DNA from: an uncultured Alphaproteobacteria bacterium
GTDB lineage: Bacteria > Pseudomonadota > Alphaproteobacteria > Puniceispirillales > Puniceispirillaceae
Assembly (NCBI GenBank): GCA_913064995.1
Contig: CAJYBL010000088.1
Location: forward strand, 1-6,436
Reading direction: 5' to 3'
DNA: 6,436 nucleotides
Of the stretch, positions 1 to 5,974 are shown piece after piece. The position numbers and the translations under genes are program-made. Numbering within the stretch: the stretch's first letter is position 1; every line of letters begins with the position of its first letter. The notes beneath the pieces were generated by a model. It ran no database searches, was not told the DNA's origin, and saw only the letters and a list, made by a program, of their open reading frames with translations.

Positions 1-664
1 TGGCAATTGGAAAAATCATATCGGCCGAGCTACCATCCTGCATCATCTTGCCATTCACCGCCAATCGCATGGCTAATTTCTGCGGATCGGAAACCGCATC
101 ACGCGTCACCAGCCATGGCCCGACAGGCCCGTAATGGTCGCATGATTTGCCTTTGGTCCATTGGCCAGTCAGATTCATCTGCATGTGGCGCTCAGACACG
201 TCATTCACGATGCAGTAGCCAGCGACATGATTAAGCGCGGTTTCGGCTGTTACATATTTGGCGCGTGTGCCAATCACAACCGCCAGTTCAATTTCCCAAT
301 CACTTTGTGTTGAACCGCGTGGCATGATGATATCATCATCCGGACCATTGATTGACGAAGTCGCCTTCATAAACACAATCGGATGCGCCGGAATTGGCAT
401 GCCAGTCTCGCGGGCATGATCATGGAAATTCAGACCGATACAAATGAATTTACCAACATTGGCAATGCAAGCGCCAAGGCGCGGCGACCCTGCCACGCTG
501 GCAAGGCTTGCCGGATCAAGCGCCCGAAGCCGGTCAAGGCTGGCATCATCAATCGAATTGGCGTCGATATCGGCAATGTGATCCGATAAATCACGCAATA
601 TGCCAGCCGCATCAATTAGGCCAGGCTTTTCCTGACCAATGTCTCCATAGCGGACAAGGCGCAT
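1..664 (-). CDS. Fumarylacetoacetate hydrolase (FAH) family protein, C-terminus cut by window edge
   Basis: Seen: 221 codons open from ATG at 664 to the left edge with no stop; family members of this type are about 280 residues, so roughly 60 C-terminal residues are missing. The N-terminus (RYGDIGQEKPGL) is the small cap region typical of COG0179 proteins annotated as 2-hydroxyhepta-2,4-diene-1,7-dioate isomerase, ureidoglycolate lyase or fumarylpyruvate hydrolase. The FAH core begins near residue 72 (FICIGLNFHDHARETG, with H83 and E86). DWEIELAVVIG gives E124 and E126, and NDVSER gives D155, the usual acidic triad for Mg2+ or Mn2+. WTKGKSCD (169-176) supplies the conserved lysine K171. Family knowledge: cytosolic metal-dependent C-C bond hydrolases, lyases or decarboxylases acting on 2-oxo or 2-hydroxy acids. 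The start has a GGAG Shine-Dalgarno at 673-676, 8 bases upstream. It is the last visible gene of the minus-strand run, 70 bases after the acyl-CoA ligase. The family is confident; the substrate cannot be read from sequence. Confidence 0.93.
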   Translation of the reverse strand, partial: MRLVRYGDIGQEKPGLIDAAGILRDLSDHIADIDANSIDDASLDRLRALDPASLASVAGSPRLGACIANVGKFICIGLNFHDHARETGMPIPAHPIVFMKATSSINGPDDDIIMPRGSTQSDWEIELAVVIGTRAKYVTAETALNHVAGYCIVNDVSERHMQMNLTGQWTKGKSCDHYGPVGPWLVTRDAVSDPQKLAMRLAVNGKMMQDGSSADMIFPIA

Positions 665-734
665 CTTTACGTCTCCATAGCATATGAGTGATTGCTTGAC
701 TGGGCTGTTTCACAAATGCAATCGTGCTCGTATC

Positions 735-2369
735 TTAATCGGGGTCGACGCCAACGGCAATGCGTTGGCGAAGCGCATATTTTTGAATCTTTCCGGTTGA
801 TGTTTTGGGAATTGATTCAAAACGAAATTCACTTGGCACTTTAAAGCCAGCAAGATTCTGGCGGCACCAATCGAGCAACTCGTCTTGGCTGGCATTTTTG
901 CCATCAATGATTTCGATAAAGGCGCAAGGCGTCTCGCCCCATTTTTCATGCGGCATTGCAACCACGGCAACATTGGCCACTGCGGGGTGTTTATGCAAAA
1001 CATCTTCAATCTCAATTGACGAGATATTCTCGCCGCCAGATATGATGATATCTTTTGACCTGTCTTTTAACTGAACATAGCCATCGGGATGAACAACCCC
1101 CAAATCACCCGAATGGAACCAGCCACCAGCAAAAGCGCGTTCGGTCGATGGCGCATTTTTGAAATAGCCTTTCATCACAACATTGCCACGCATCACAACC
1201 TCGCCGATCGTCGCGCCATCACGCGGTACCGGCATCATGCTATCAGGATCAACAACATCAAGCCCTTCGAGCGCCAGATAGCGAACCCCTTGACGTGCCT
1301 TCAATGCGGCCTGTTTGACATTATCCAACAAATCCCATTCCGGATCCCAATCATTGACCACTGATGGCCCATACGTCTCGGTCAAGCCATAGAGGTGGGT
1401 GACGTTAAAACCGGCATCTTTCATGGCGGCAAGCACGGCTTCGGGCGGCGGGGCGGCAGCGGTAAAAAATTCAACCTTATAATCCAGTTTGGCACTTGCC
1501 GGTTTGCCAGCCACGACAAGCGACATAACAATTGGCGCGCCGCACATATGGCTAACTCGATGCTCCAGAATCGCATTCCAGATATCTTCGGCGCGCACCT
1601 CGCGAAGGCAGACATGCGTTCCCGAAATCGCCGAAATAGTCCAAGGGAAACACCAGCCATTGCAATGAAACATCGGCAAAGTCCAAAGATAGACCGCCTG
1701 TTTTTTCATTGATGCGGTCAGCGCATTTCCCTGCGCCAGCAAATAGGCACCACGATGATGATAGACCACGCCCTTTGGATCGCCCGTTGTCCCTGATGTG
1801 TAATTAATCGTAATTGCATCCCATTCATCATTGGGCATTTTCCACGCAAAACCGGCATCGCCTGAAGCAATAAATGTCTCATATTCGGTCTCGTCATAAC
1901 CCGATCTTTGCCCGTCAAATTCGGCATCATCATAAATGATCAATTGCGGGTTGCCTTTGGCCAGCGCCAATGCTTCACGGACACATGGCAAAAGCGCGAT
2001 ATCAACGATCAGAATTTTGGCTTCGGCATGATCAAGTTGAAACGCAATTGTCGCCGCATCCAGCCGCGTATTTAGCGAATGCAGAACCGCGCCCGACATC
2101 GGCACGCCGTAATGGGCTTCGATCATTGCCGGTGTGTTTAACAGCATGACCGAGACCGTATCGGCGCGCCCAAGCCCTGCCGCCGCAAGCACGCTTGCTA
2201 ATTGCCGGCATCGCGCGTAAAGCGCCGCATAATTACGCCGCAAAGACCCATGAATAACAGCAGTTTGATTAGGAAAAACCATCGCTGCACGCTCAAGGAA
2301 TGTCAGCGGCGTCAAAGGCTGGTAATTTGCTGGATTCTGGTCGAGCCCGATATCATATGGATTTGTCAT
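735..2369 (-). CDS. Acyl-CoA synthetase (AMP-forming fatty-acid/carboxylate-CoA ligase)
   Basis: A 544-residue member of the ANL (adenylate-forming) superfamily, complete and of normal length. It activates a carboxylic acid with ATP to an acyl-adenylate, then transfers it to CoA in the cytosol. Visible motifs in order: P-loop YTSGTTGDPKG (190-200), YGLTETYG (327-334), GDLGVVHPDGY (421-431, with D422 expected to bind the ribose), RSKDIIISGGENIS (437-450, hinge to the C-terminal domain) and PKTSTGKIQK (521-530) with the adenylation lysine K527. The N-terminal pattern (PLTPLTFLERAA) and the WTLPMFHCNGWCFPW stretch (229-243) resemble the bacterial acyl-CoA synthetase group related to plant AAE ligases, which takes short- to medium-chain acids. 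A DmdB-type methylmercaptopropionate ligase is a possible alternative but cannot be decided. The ATG at 2369 has GAGGGG at 2378-2383, spacing 8. It starts 50 bases after the crotonase stop and ends 70 bases before the FAH gene, suggesting cotranscription. Family certain; substrate unknown. Confidence 0.95.
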   Translation of the reverse strand: MTNPYDIGLDQNPANYQPLTPLTFLERAAMVFPNQTAVIHGSLRRNYAALYARCRQLASVLAAAGLGRADTVSVMLLNTPAMIEAHYGVPMSGAVLHSLNTRLDAATIAFQLDHAEAKILIVDIALLPCVREALALAKGNPQLIIYDDAEFDGQRSGYDETEYETFIASGDAGFAWKMPNDEWDAITINYTSGTTGDPKGVVYHHRGAYLLAQGNALTASMKKQAVYLWTLPMFHCNGWCFPWTISAISGTHVCLREVRAEDIWNAILEHRVSHMCGAPIVMSLVVAGKPASAKLDYKVEFFTAAAPPPEAVLAAMKDAGFNVTHLYGLTETYGPSVVNDWDPEWDLLDNVKQAALKARQGVRYLALEGLDVVDPDSMMPVPRDGATIGEVVMRGNVVMKGYFKNAPSTERAFAGGWFHSGDLGVVHPDGYVQLKDRSKDIIISGGENISSIEIEDVLHKHPAVANVAVVAMPHEKWGETPCAFIEIIDGKNASQDELLDWCRQNLAGFKVPSEFRFESIPKTSTGKIQKYALRQRIAVGVDPD

Positions 2370-2419
2370 TTTGCCGTCCCCTCACGGTCAAACAGCTTTG
2401 CATCAAACATTGTTATTAT

Positions 2420-3229
2420 CTACCATTTCGGCTCGCGCTTTTCGATAAAGGCATTAATGCCCTCAACAGCATCGCGGTGAAGCATATTTTCAACCATAAC
2501 CCGCGATGCATATTCATAGGCATCCGCGATTGATAATTCACGTTGTGTGTAAAAAGCGCTTTTGCCAATGGCCAATGTCACCGGTGACTTGCTGGCAATT
2601 TTATGCGCCACAGCGGTCACATGAGCAGTCAGTTCAGCATCATCAACCACCGCATTGACAAGTCCGATTTCAGCAGCCCGCGCCGCTGGCACCATCTCGC
2701 CAGTCAAAAGCATTTCCATAGCATGTTTCACCCCGACATTGCGGGAAAGCGCCACCATCGGTGTTGAACAGAAAAGACCGATATGAACACCCGGCGTGCT
2801 AAACCGCGCTGATTGTGCGGCATAGGCAAGATCACAGCTTGCCACAAGCTGACAACCTGCTGCCGTTGCCGTTGCCGCGACTTCGGCAATCACCGGTTTG
2901 GGATTTTGCAAGATTGCCTGCATAACCGCCGAACAGCGTTTCAAAACATCGGTAAAATAGGCCTCGCCCTGATCGGCATTGGCACGGCCTGCACTCATTT
3001 CTTTAAGATCATGGCCAGCGCAAAAAGCGGGGCCATTGGCCGCCAAAACAATCACTCGAACACCGGCATCGTTTGCAGCATCAGCCAAAATTGCACCAAG
3101 CCGGTCAAGCATTGCTTCAGACAGGGCATTGCGCCGCGCCGGATCATCTAGCGTCACACGCAAGATACCTTGGGCATCTTTGTTTAGCTGCAACAGACCC
3201 GCCGCGTCATGTTTATTGGATAAATCCAT
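2420..3229 (-). CDS. Crotonase-fold enoyl-CoA hydratase/isomerase family protein, ECHDC3-like
   Basis: A 269-residue crotonase-fold protein of full family length. Visible: an oxyanion-hole segment AFCAGHDLKEM (68-78), the second oxyanion segment ATAAGCQLVASCD (121-133), TPGVHIGLFCST (145-156) and the C-terminal trimerisation tail with EKREPKW. The AGHDLKE, ATAAGCQLVASCD, TPGV.GLFCSTP and EGI.AF..KR.P.W patterns match the ECHDC3 subgroup (family knowledge from memory). Odd: the two glutamates used by classical enoyl-CoA hydratase (rat Glu144 and Glu164) are Q127 and G147 here, so ordinary water addition is doubtful. CoA-thioester binding is still expected. An ATG at 3229 is preceded directly by GTG at 3232; GAGGTGG at 3237-3243 could serve either, changing one residue only. 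It follows the permease by 82 bases and precedes the ligase by 50, so a role on a CoA ester in the same pathway is inferred. A weak sigma70-like pair on the minus strand (TTGTTT 3279-3274, TTGAAT 3256-3251, spacer 17) might allow its own promoter. Confidence 0.93.
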   Translation of the reverse strand: MDLSNKHDAAGLLQLNKDAQGILRVTLDDPARRNALSEAMLDRLGAILADAANDAGVRVIVLAANGPAFCAGHDLKEMSAGRANADQGEAYFTDVLKRCSAVMQAILQNPKPVIAEVAATATAAGCQLVASCDLAYAAQSARFSTPGVHIGLFCSTPMVALSRNVGVKHAMEMLLTGEMVPAARAAEIGLVNAVVDDAELTAHVTAVAHKIASKSPVTLAIGKSAFYTQRELSIADAYEYASRVMVENMLHRDAVEGINAFIEKREPKW

Positions 3230-3311
3230 CACGTTACCACCTCATCGCTTATTCAACTCAAAAATTGTGGCAAAAACAACCATGAAGTCACGCTGCAGCA
3301 ATGATCGCGAT

Positions 3312-4085
3312 TCAGCTTGTTTCAAGGCGGCGTTCAAGCCAGCGCACACCCGCCGAAACAATCAGAATAACCACAAGATACTCAAGCACCAGAACTGTAT
3401 AGATTTCCAACGGCCGATATTCGGTAACGACCAGTTCATTCGCGCGGCGGGTAAGTTCCTGCATGCCAATTACCGACACCAGCGATGACATTTTCAGCAT
3501 ATAAACAAGCTGGTTTCCAAGGGCTGGTAAAATGCGCTTGATTGCCTGCGGCAAGATCACATAGCGCATGGTATCACGGTAATTCAACGAAATCGAATGT
3601 GACGCTTCATATTGGCCACGATCAATCGACTGGATTCCCGCGCGAAAAATTTCTGCTTGAAAGGCACTATCAGAGATGGCCAATGCCAGAACGCCCGCCC
3701 AGAATACCGAAATTGACAAGCTGGCGACTTGTGGCAGGCCATAATAAACCCACAAGATCAGCACCAAAATGGGAATGGCGCGTACCAGTTCGACATAAAT
3801 GCGGTTAATCGCTTTTGGCGCGCGGTGGCTTGACAAGGCTGGCAGGGCCACCAAAAGCCCAAGACAAATTGAAATACAGATCGCCGTGACTGACAGACCA
3901 ATTGTATAATACAGACCATCAATCAGGAACGCCAGATTCTGGCGGCCGGTTTCGGTTGCTGGATTGACAACATACCATCCCCAATTGCCCGAACAACCGC
4001 CAATACTGACAAGGCTGGCAAGCCCCAAAAGACGGATCAAAGATGATGGCACCAAGGCCCAGAATTTCGACATTGTGAATCGCAT
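3312..4085 (-). CDS. Amino-acid-type (PAAT family) ABC transporter permease
   Basis: A 257-residue inner-membrane permease. Hydrophobic segments lie near 8-30, 54-84, 97-118, 122-142, 190-208 and 228-249. The cytoplasmic EAA loop that docks the ATPase runs about 160-182 (EASHSISLNYRDTM, then VILPQAIKRILP). The segments SDSAFQAEIFRAGIQSI (138-154) and MLKMSSLVSVIG (196-207) are typical of polar amino acid permeases (HisM/GlnP type). Start choice: the frame is open back to 4196 but the extension overlaps the ATPase gene and has no family resemblance; ATG 4085 has AGGGG at 4096-4100 with a 10-base spacing. A second ATG at 4073 has no Shine-Dalgarno. Odd: the N-terminus reads like a lipoprotein signal (LVSIGGC, C31), and the glycine usual in the EAA loop is S166. 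It begins 13 bases after the ATPase stop. Only one permease gene is present, so a homodimer is inferred, unless a partner lies elsewhere. Confidence 0.94.
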   Translation of the reverse strand: MRFTMSKFWALVPSSLIRLLGLASLVSIGGCSGNWGWYVVNPATETGRQNLAFLIDGLYYTIGLSVTAICISICLGLLVALPALSSHRAPKAINRIYVELVRAIPILVLILWVYYGLPQVASLSISVFWAGVLALAISDSAFQAEIFRAGIQSIDRGQYEASHSISLNYRDTMRYVILPQAIKRILPALGNQLVYMLKMSSLVSVIGMQELTRRANELVVTEYRPLEIYTVLVLEYLVVILIVSAGVRWLERRLETS

Positions 4086-4095
4086 TATCTGATCG

Positions 4096-4101
4096 CCCCT
4101 A
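4096..4101 (-). promoter_or_regulatory. Shine-Dalgarno of permease overlapping the ATPase stop codon
   Basis: On the minus strand the ATPase stop TAG (4101-4099) lies inside the purine run TAGGGG, which is the best ribosome binding site for the permease ATG at 4085 (10 bases downstream). This decides the permease start over the longer open frame to 4196, and suggests that ribosomes ending the ATPase feed the permease (translational coupling, inferred). Confidence 0.6.
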
Positions 4102-4851
4102 ATGCCGCAAAATCTGGCTAAGAAACAGTTTGCAACGATCACTTTCAGGCGCGGTGAAAAATGTTTTTGGCGGGCCCATTTCAACAATCTTTCCATGATC
4201 CATGAAAAGCATCATATCAGCAACCTGCCGCGCAAAACCCATTTCATGGGTGACGCAAATCATTGTCATGCCACTATCGGCAAGCTCTTCGATCACATCC
4301 AGCACCTCGGCAATCATTTCCGGATCAAGCGCCGATGTTGGTTCGTCAAAAAGCATGATCTTTGGCGCCATGCAAAGCGCCCGCGCAATCGCTACACGTT
4401 GCTGCTGGCCGCCCGACAATTGCGCTGGATATTTATTGAACTGTTCGGGTATCCGCACACGCTCAAGATAATGCATTGCCAGATCACGGGCATCAGCCTC
4501 GGCCATCTTACGGGCGCGAACCGGCCCCAGCATCAGATTTTCCAAAATGGTCAAATGTGGAAACAGGTTAAATTGCTGAAACACCATCCCGACGTTATTG
4601 CGCAAAACAGCGCGGCCGGTGGGGCTGTCATCAACCACAATACCGTCAATCCGAATCTCGCCTGTTTCATGGCGCTCAAGCCGGTTGACACAGCGGATCA
4701 AGGTTGATTTGCCGGAACCGGATGGCCCGCAAATTACCAGCTTTTGACCAAGCTCGATGTCAAGTGATACAGCGTCAAGCGCGCAGAACTGGCCAAAATA
4801 TTTTGAAACATCCCTTACTTGAATAAAGGGCTGTGTTGCTGGCTGGTCCAT
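4099..4851 (-). CDS. Amino-acid-type (PAAT family) ABC transporter ATP-binding protein
   Basis: A 250-residue ABC ATPase of GlnQ/HisP type that powers the adjacent permease on the cytoplasmic face. Visible: A-loop aromatic in VSKYFGQFCALD (15-26), Walker A GPSGSGKST (42-50), Q-loop FQQFNLFPH (91-99), signature LSGGQQQR (145-152), Walker B IMLFDE (165-170), D-loop SALD (173-176) and switch histidine H202 in THEMGFA. All catalytic residues are present. QFNLFPH and THEMGFAR are characteristic of polar amino acid importers. Start choice: a GTG at 4863 would add four residues, but it sits inside AGGTGA (4860-4865), which is itself the Shine-Dalgarno for the ATG at 4851 with 8-base spacing, so ATG is chosen. 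It is the first gene of the minus-strand run. The cognate binding protein is most likely the divergent gene at 5105, across a shared control region. Confidence 0.96.
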   Translation of the reverse strand: MDQPATQPFIQVRDVSKYFGQFCALDAVSLDIELGQKLVICGPSGSGKSTLIRCVNRLERHETGEIRIDGIVVDDSPTGRAVLRNNVGMVFQQFNLFPHLTILENLMLGPVRARKMAEADARDLAMHYLERVRIPEQFNKYPAQLSGGQQQRVAIARALCMAPKIMLFDEPTSALDPEMIAEVLDVIEELADSGMTMICVTHEMGFARQVADMMLFMDHGKIVEMGPPKTFFTAPESDRCKLFLSQILRH

Positions 4852-4859
4852 CGTGACTG

Positions 4860-4865
4860 TCACCT
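4860..4865 (-). promoter_or_regulatory. Shine-Dalgarno deciding the ATPase start
   Basis: AGGTGA on the minus strand, 8 bases before ATG 4851. It contains the GTG at 4863 that a longest-frame caller would take as the start; no purine-rich site at normal distance is seen upstream of that GTG (the upstream bases are AT-rich). Confidence 0.6.
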
Positions 4866-4891
4866 AAATTTCCATCATTACATAACGGCAG

Positions 4892-4897
4892 ATTATA
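4892..4897 (-). promoter_or_regulatory. Candidate -10 element for the ATPase-permease-catabolic operon
   Basis: A perfect TATAAT on the minus strand, 40 bases upstream of ATG 4851, leaving a short leader. There is no matching -35 at 16-18 bases. A TTGACG lies at 4927-4922 but the spacer of 24 is too long, so the promoter may depend on an activator or be a chance match. Confidence 0.4.
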
Positions 4898-4955
4898 AAC
4901 GCGCCACTAGGAAGAAACGAGCGTCAAGGTTGCTTAAAGCTTCGTCCCTGTCTAT

Positions 4956-4989
4956 CCGATTCCACGATCATCGGCTAGCCCCCAATCGG
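4956..4989. promoter_or_regulatory. Palindrome cluster, candidate shared operator
   Basis: Four overlapping symmetric elements sit in the middle of the divergent region. CCGATT (4956-4961) pairs with AATCGG (4984-4989); inside are CGATCATCG (4965-4973, CGAT and ATCG around a central C) and the perfect 8-base palindrome GGCTAGCC (4973-4980). The cluster lies upstream of both candidate promoters, a position suiting a regulator that acts on the transporter operon and on the binding-protein gene. No regulator gene is in the window and I do not recognise the motif. Confidence 0.33.
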
Positions 4990-5017
4990 TTTTGGCGCAA
5001 GAAATCATAGTCAGAGC

Positions 5018-5045
5018 TTGCATTACCCGAACGACACCTTATCAT
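5018..5045 (+). promoter_or_regulatory. Candidate sigma70-like promoter of the solute-binding protein gene
   Basis: TTGCAT (5018-5023) and TATCAT (5040-5045) with a 16-base spacer. The -10 matches five of six consensus bases; the -35 matches only the TTG. Transcription would begin near 5052, giving a leader of about 50 bases before ATG 5105. This is a suggestion from spacing and hexamers only. Confidence 0.35.
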
Positions 5046-5104
5046 GCTACTTCACATTTCTAATTCGAAAAATTACCCTAATTTGAGTCCAAGGAGACTT
5101 TCAA

Positions 5105-5881
5105 ATGCGACTGCTAAAAATTATCACCTCTCTTTTTGCGTTCAGCATGGTGACGGCGCCCGTTCATGCGGCAAGCGTGCTGAACGAAATCCTGTCTGAT
5201 GGGGTGCTTAAGGTTGGCACCACTGGCGACTGGAACCCAATGACCATGAAAGACACTGCGACAAATAGCTATACTGGCTATGATATTGACGTCATGACCG
5301 AGCTTGCAAAAGATCTGGGGGTAAAGGTCGAGTTTGTGCCAACTGATTGGAAAACATTGGTAAGCGGTGTTACGTCAGGCAAATACCACATGACCGGTTC
5401 TGCCTCGATTTCACCTAGCCGCGCAAAAGCCGCTGGTTATTCAAACAGCTATTTTTCATTGGCAACAGTGCCGCTTACATTGAAAAAGAATGCTAACAAA
5501 TTCACCGATTGGGTCGATCTTGACAAGGCATCTGTTACCGTTGCCGCAACGCTTGGCACAACCCAAGAAAAACAGGTCAAGCAGTTCTTCCCAAATGCGA
5601 AATATAAAATTGTCGAAGCCCCAGCACGCGATTTCCAAGAAGTGCTGGCCGGTCGCGCCGATGCGCATATCACATCAAATGTCGAGGCCTATAAGCTGGT
5701 CGCGAAATATCCAGAAATGATGGTTGTCCCCGTTTCAGCGCCAAAAGCGCCAACCCCAATTGCCATGCTGTTGCCACAAGCCGATCAGGTTTGGATCAAT
5801 TATGTGAACACATGGATTGCGCTGAAGACCGAGCGCGGCTTTTTTGCCGATCTCGGCCGGAAATGGCAGCTTGCCAACTAG
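5105..5881 (+). CDS. Periplasmic solute-binding protein, SBP family 3 (amino-acid/PheC-like)
   Basis: A 258-residue exported binding protein. A signal peptide is clear: positive start MRLLK, hydrophobic core about 6-18, and a likely signal peptidase I cut after VHA (residue 22). The mature domain shows LSDGVLKVGTTGDWNPM (30-46), YTGYDIDVMTELAKDLGVKVEFV (56-78) and the SISPSRAKAAGYSNSYF region (101-117), where R106 aligns with the arginine that holds the ligand carboxylate in LAO/HisJ-type proteins. In GRADAHITSNVEA (183-195) the aspartate that normally binds the alpha-ammonium appears to be S191. Length is normal for the family. The GTTGDW start resembles PheC-type cyclohexadienyl dehydratases, which evolved from such binding proteins, but no enzymatic role is claimed. 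ATG 5105 has AAGGAG at 5091-5096, spacing 8. It is divergent from, and probably the partner of, the ATPase-permease pair, and is expected to act in the periplasm. The ligand is unknown; a carboxylate is favoured. Confidence 0.93.
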   Translation: MRLLKIITSLFAFSMVTAPVHAASVLNEILSDGVLKVGTTGDWNPMTMKDTATNSYTGYDIDVMTELAKDLGVKVEFVPTDWKTLVSGVTSGKYHMTGSASISPSRAKAAGYSNSYFSLATVPLTLKKNANKFTDWVDLDKASVTVAATLGTTQEKQVKQFFPNAKYKIVEAPARDFQEVLAGRADAHITSNVEAYKLVAKYPEMMVVPVSAPKAPTPIAMLLPQADQVWINYVNTWIALKTERGFFADLGRKWQLAN

Positions 5882-5902
5882 TCTGCGGTTATACCAAATG
5901 TG

Positions 5903-5933
5903 AAAAAAGAGGCAGTCTATGCCTCTTTTTTTT
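5903..5933 (+). terminator. Rho-independent terminator after the solute-binding protein gene
   Basis: A perfect 12-base stem, AAAAAAGAGGCA (5903-5914) with TGCCTCTTTTTT (5920-5931), a 5-base loop GTCTA, and an eight-T run (5926-5933). It begins 21 bases after the stop codon. The A-tract on the left arm means it could also work on the minus strand. It isolates the highly expressed binding-protein gene from the next gene. Confidence 0.9.
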
Positions 5934-5974
5934 AACCTTATCACCGCCTTTTCCAAATTTGTGGGAGCCGTTTC

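Noticed and set aside
690..723. Inverted repeat GATTGC/GCAATC between the acyl-CoA ligase and FAH genes
   Set aside because: Only six pairs with a 22-base loop and no T-run on the minus strand; not a credible terminator.
735..3229. Assignment of the ligase and crotonase as DmdB and DmdD of DMSP demethylation
   Set aside because: Tempting in a marine alphaproteobacterium, but no acyl-CoA dehydrogenase (DmdC) or DmdA lies in the window, and the crotonase lacks the usual hydratase glutamates; family level is all that can be supported.
2979..3488. Open frame of 169 codons on the plus strand spanning the crotonase-permease gap
   Set aside because: It runs antisense to two confident genes, has low-complexity shadow composition and no family resemblance.
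3312..4196. Longer 294-residue version of the permease starting at 4196
   Set aside because: The extra 37 residues overlap the ATPase by about 100 bases, look like out-of-frame sequence, and lack a good ribosome binding site; ATG 4085 fits the family and has one.
4102..4707. Open frame of 201 codons on the plus strand opposite the ATPase
   Set aside because: The opposite strand encodes a full set of ABC ATPase motifs; the plus-strand product has no recognisable domain or ribosome binding site.
5105..5881. Calling the exported protein a cyclohexadienyl dehydratase (PheC)
   Set aside because: Resemblance is mainly to the shared binding-protein fold, and a divergent ABC ATPase-permease pair gives a simpler transport role.
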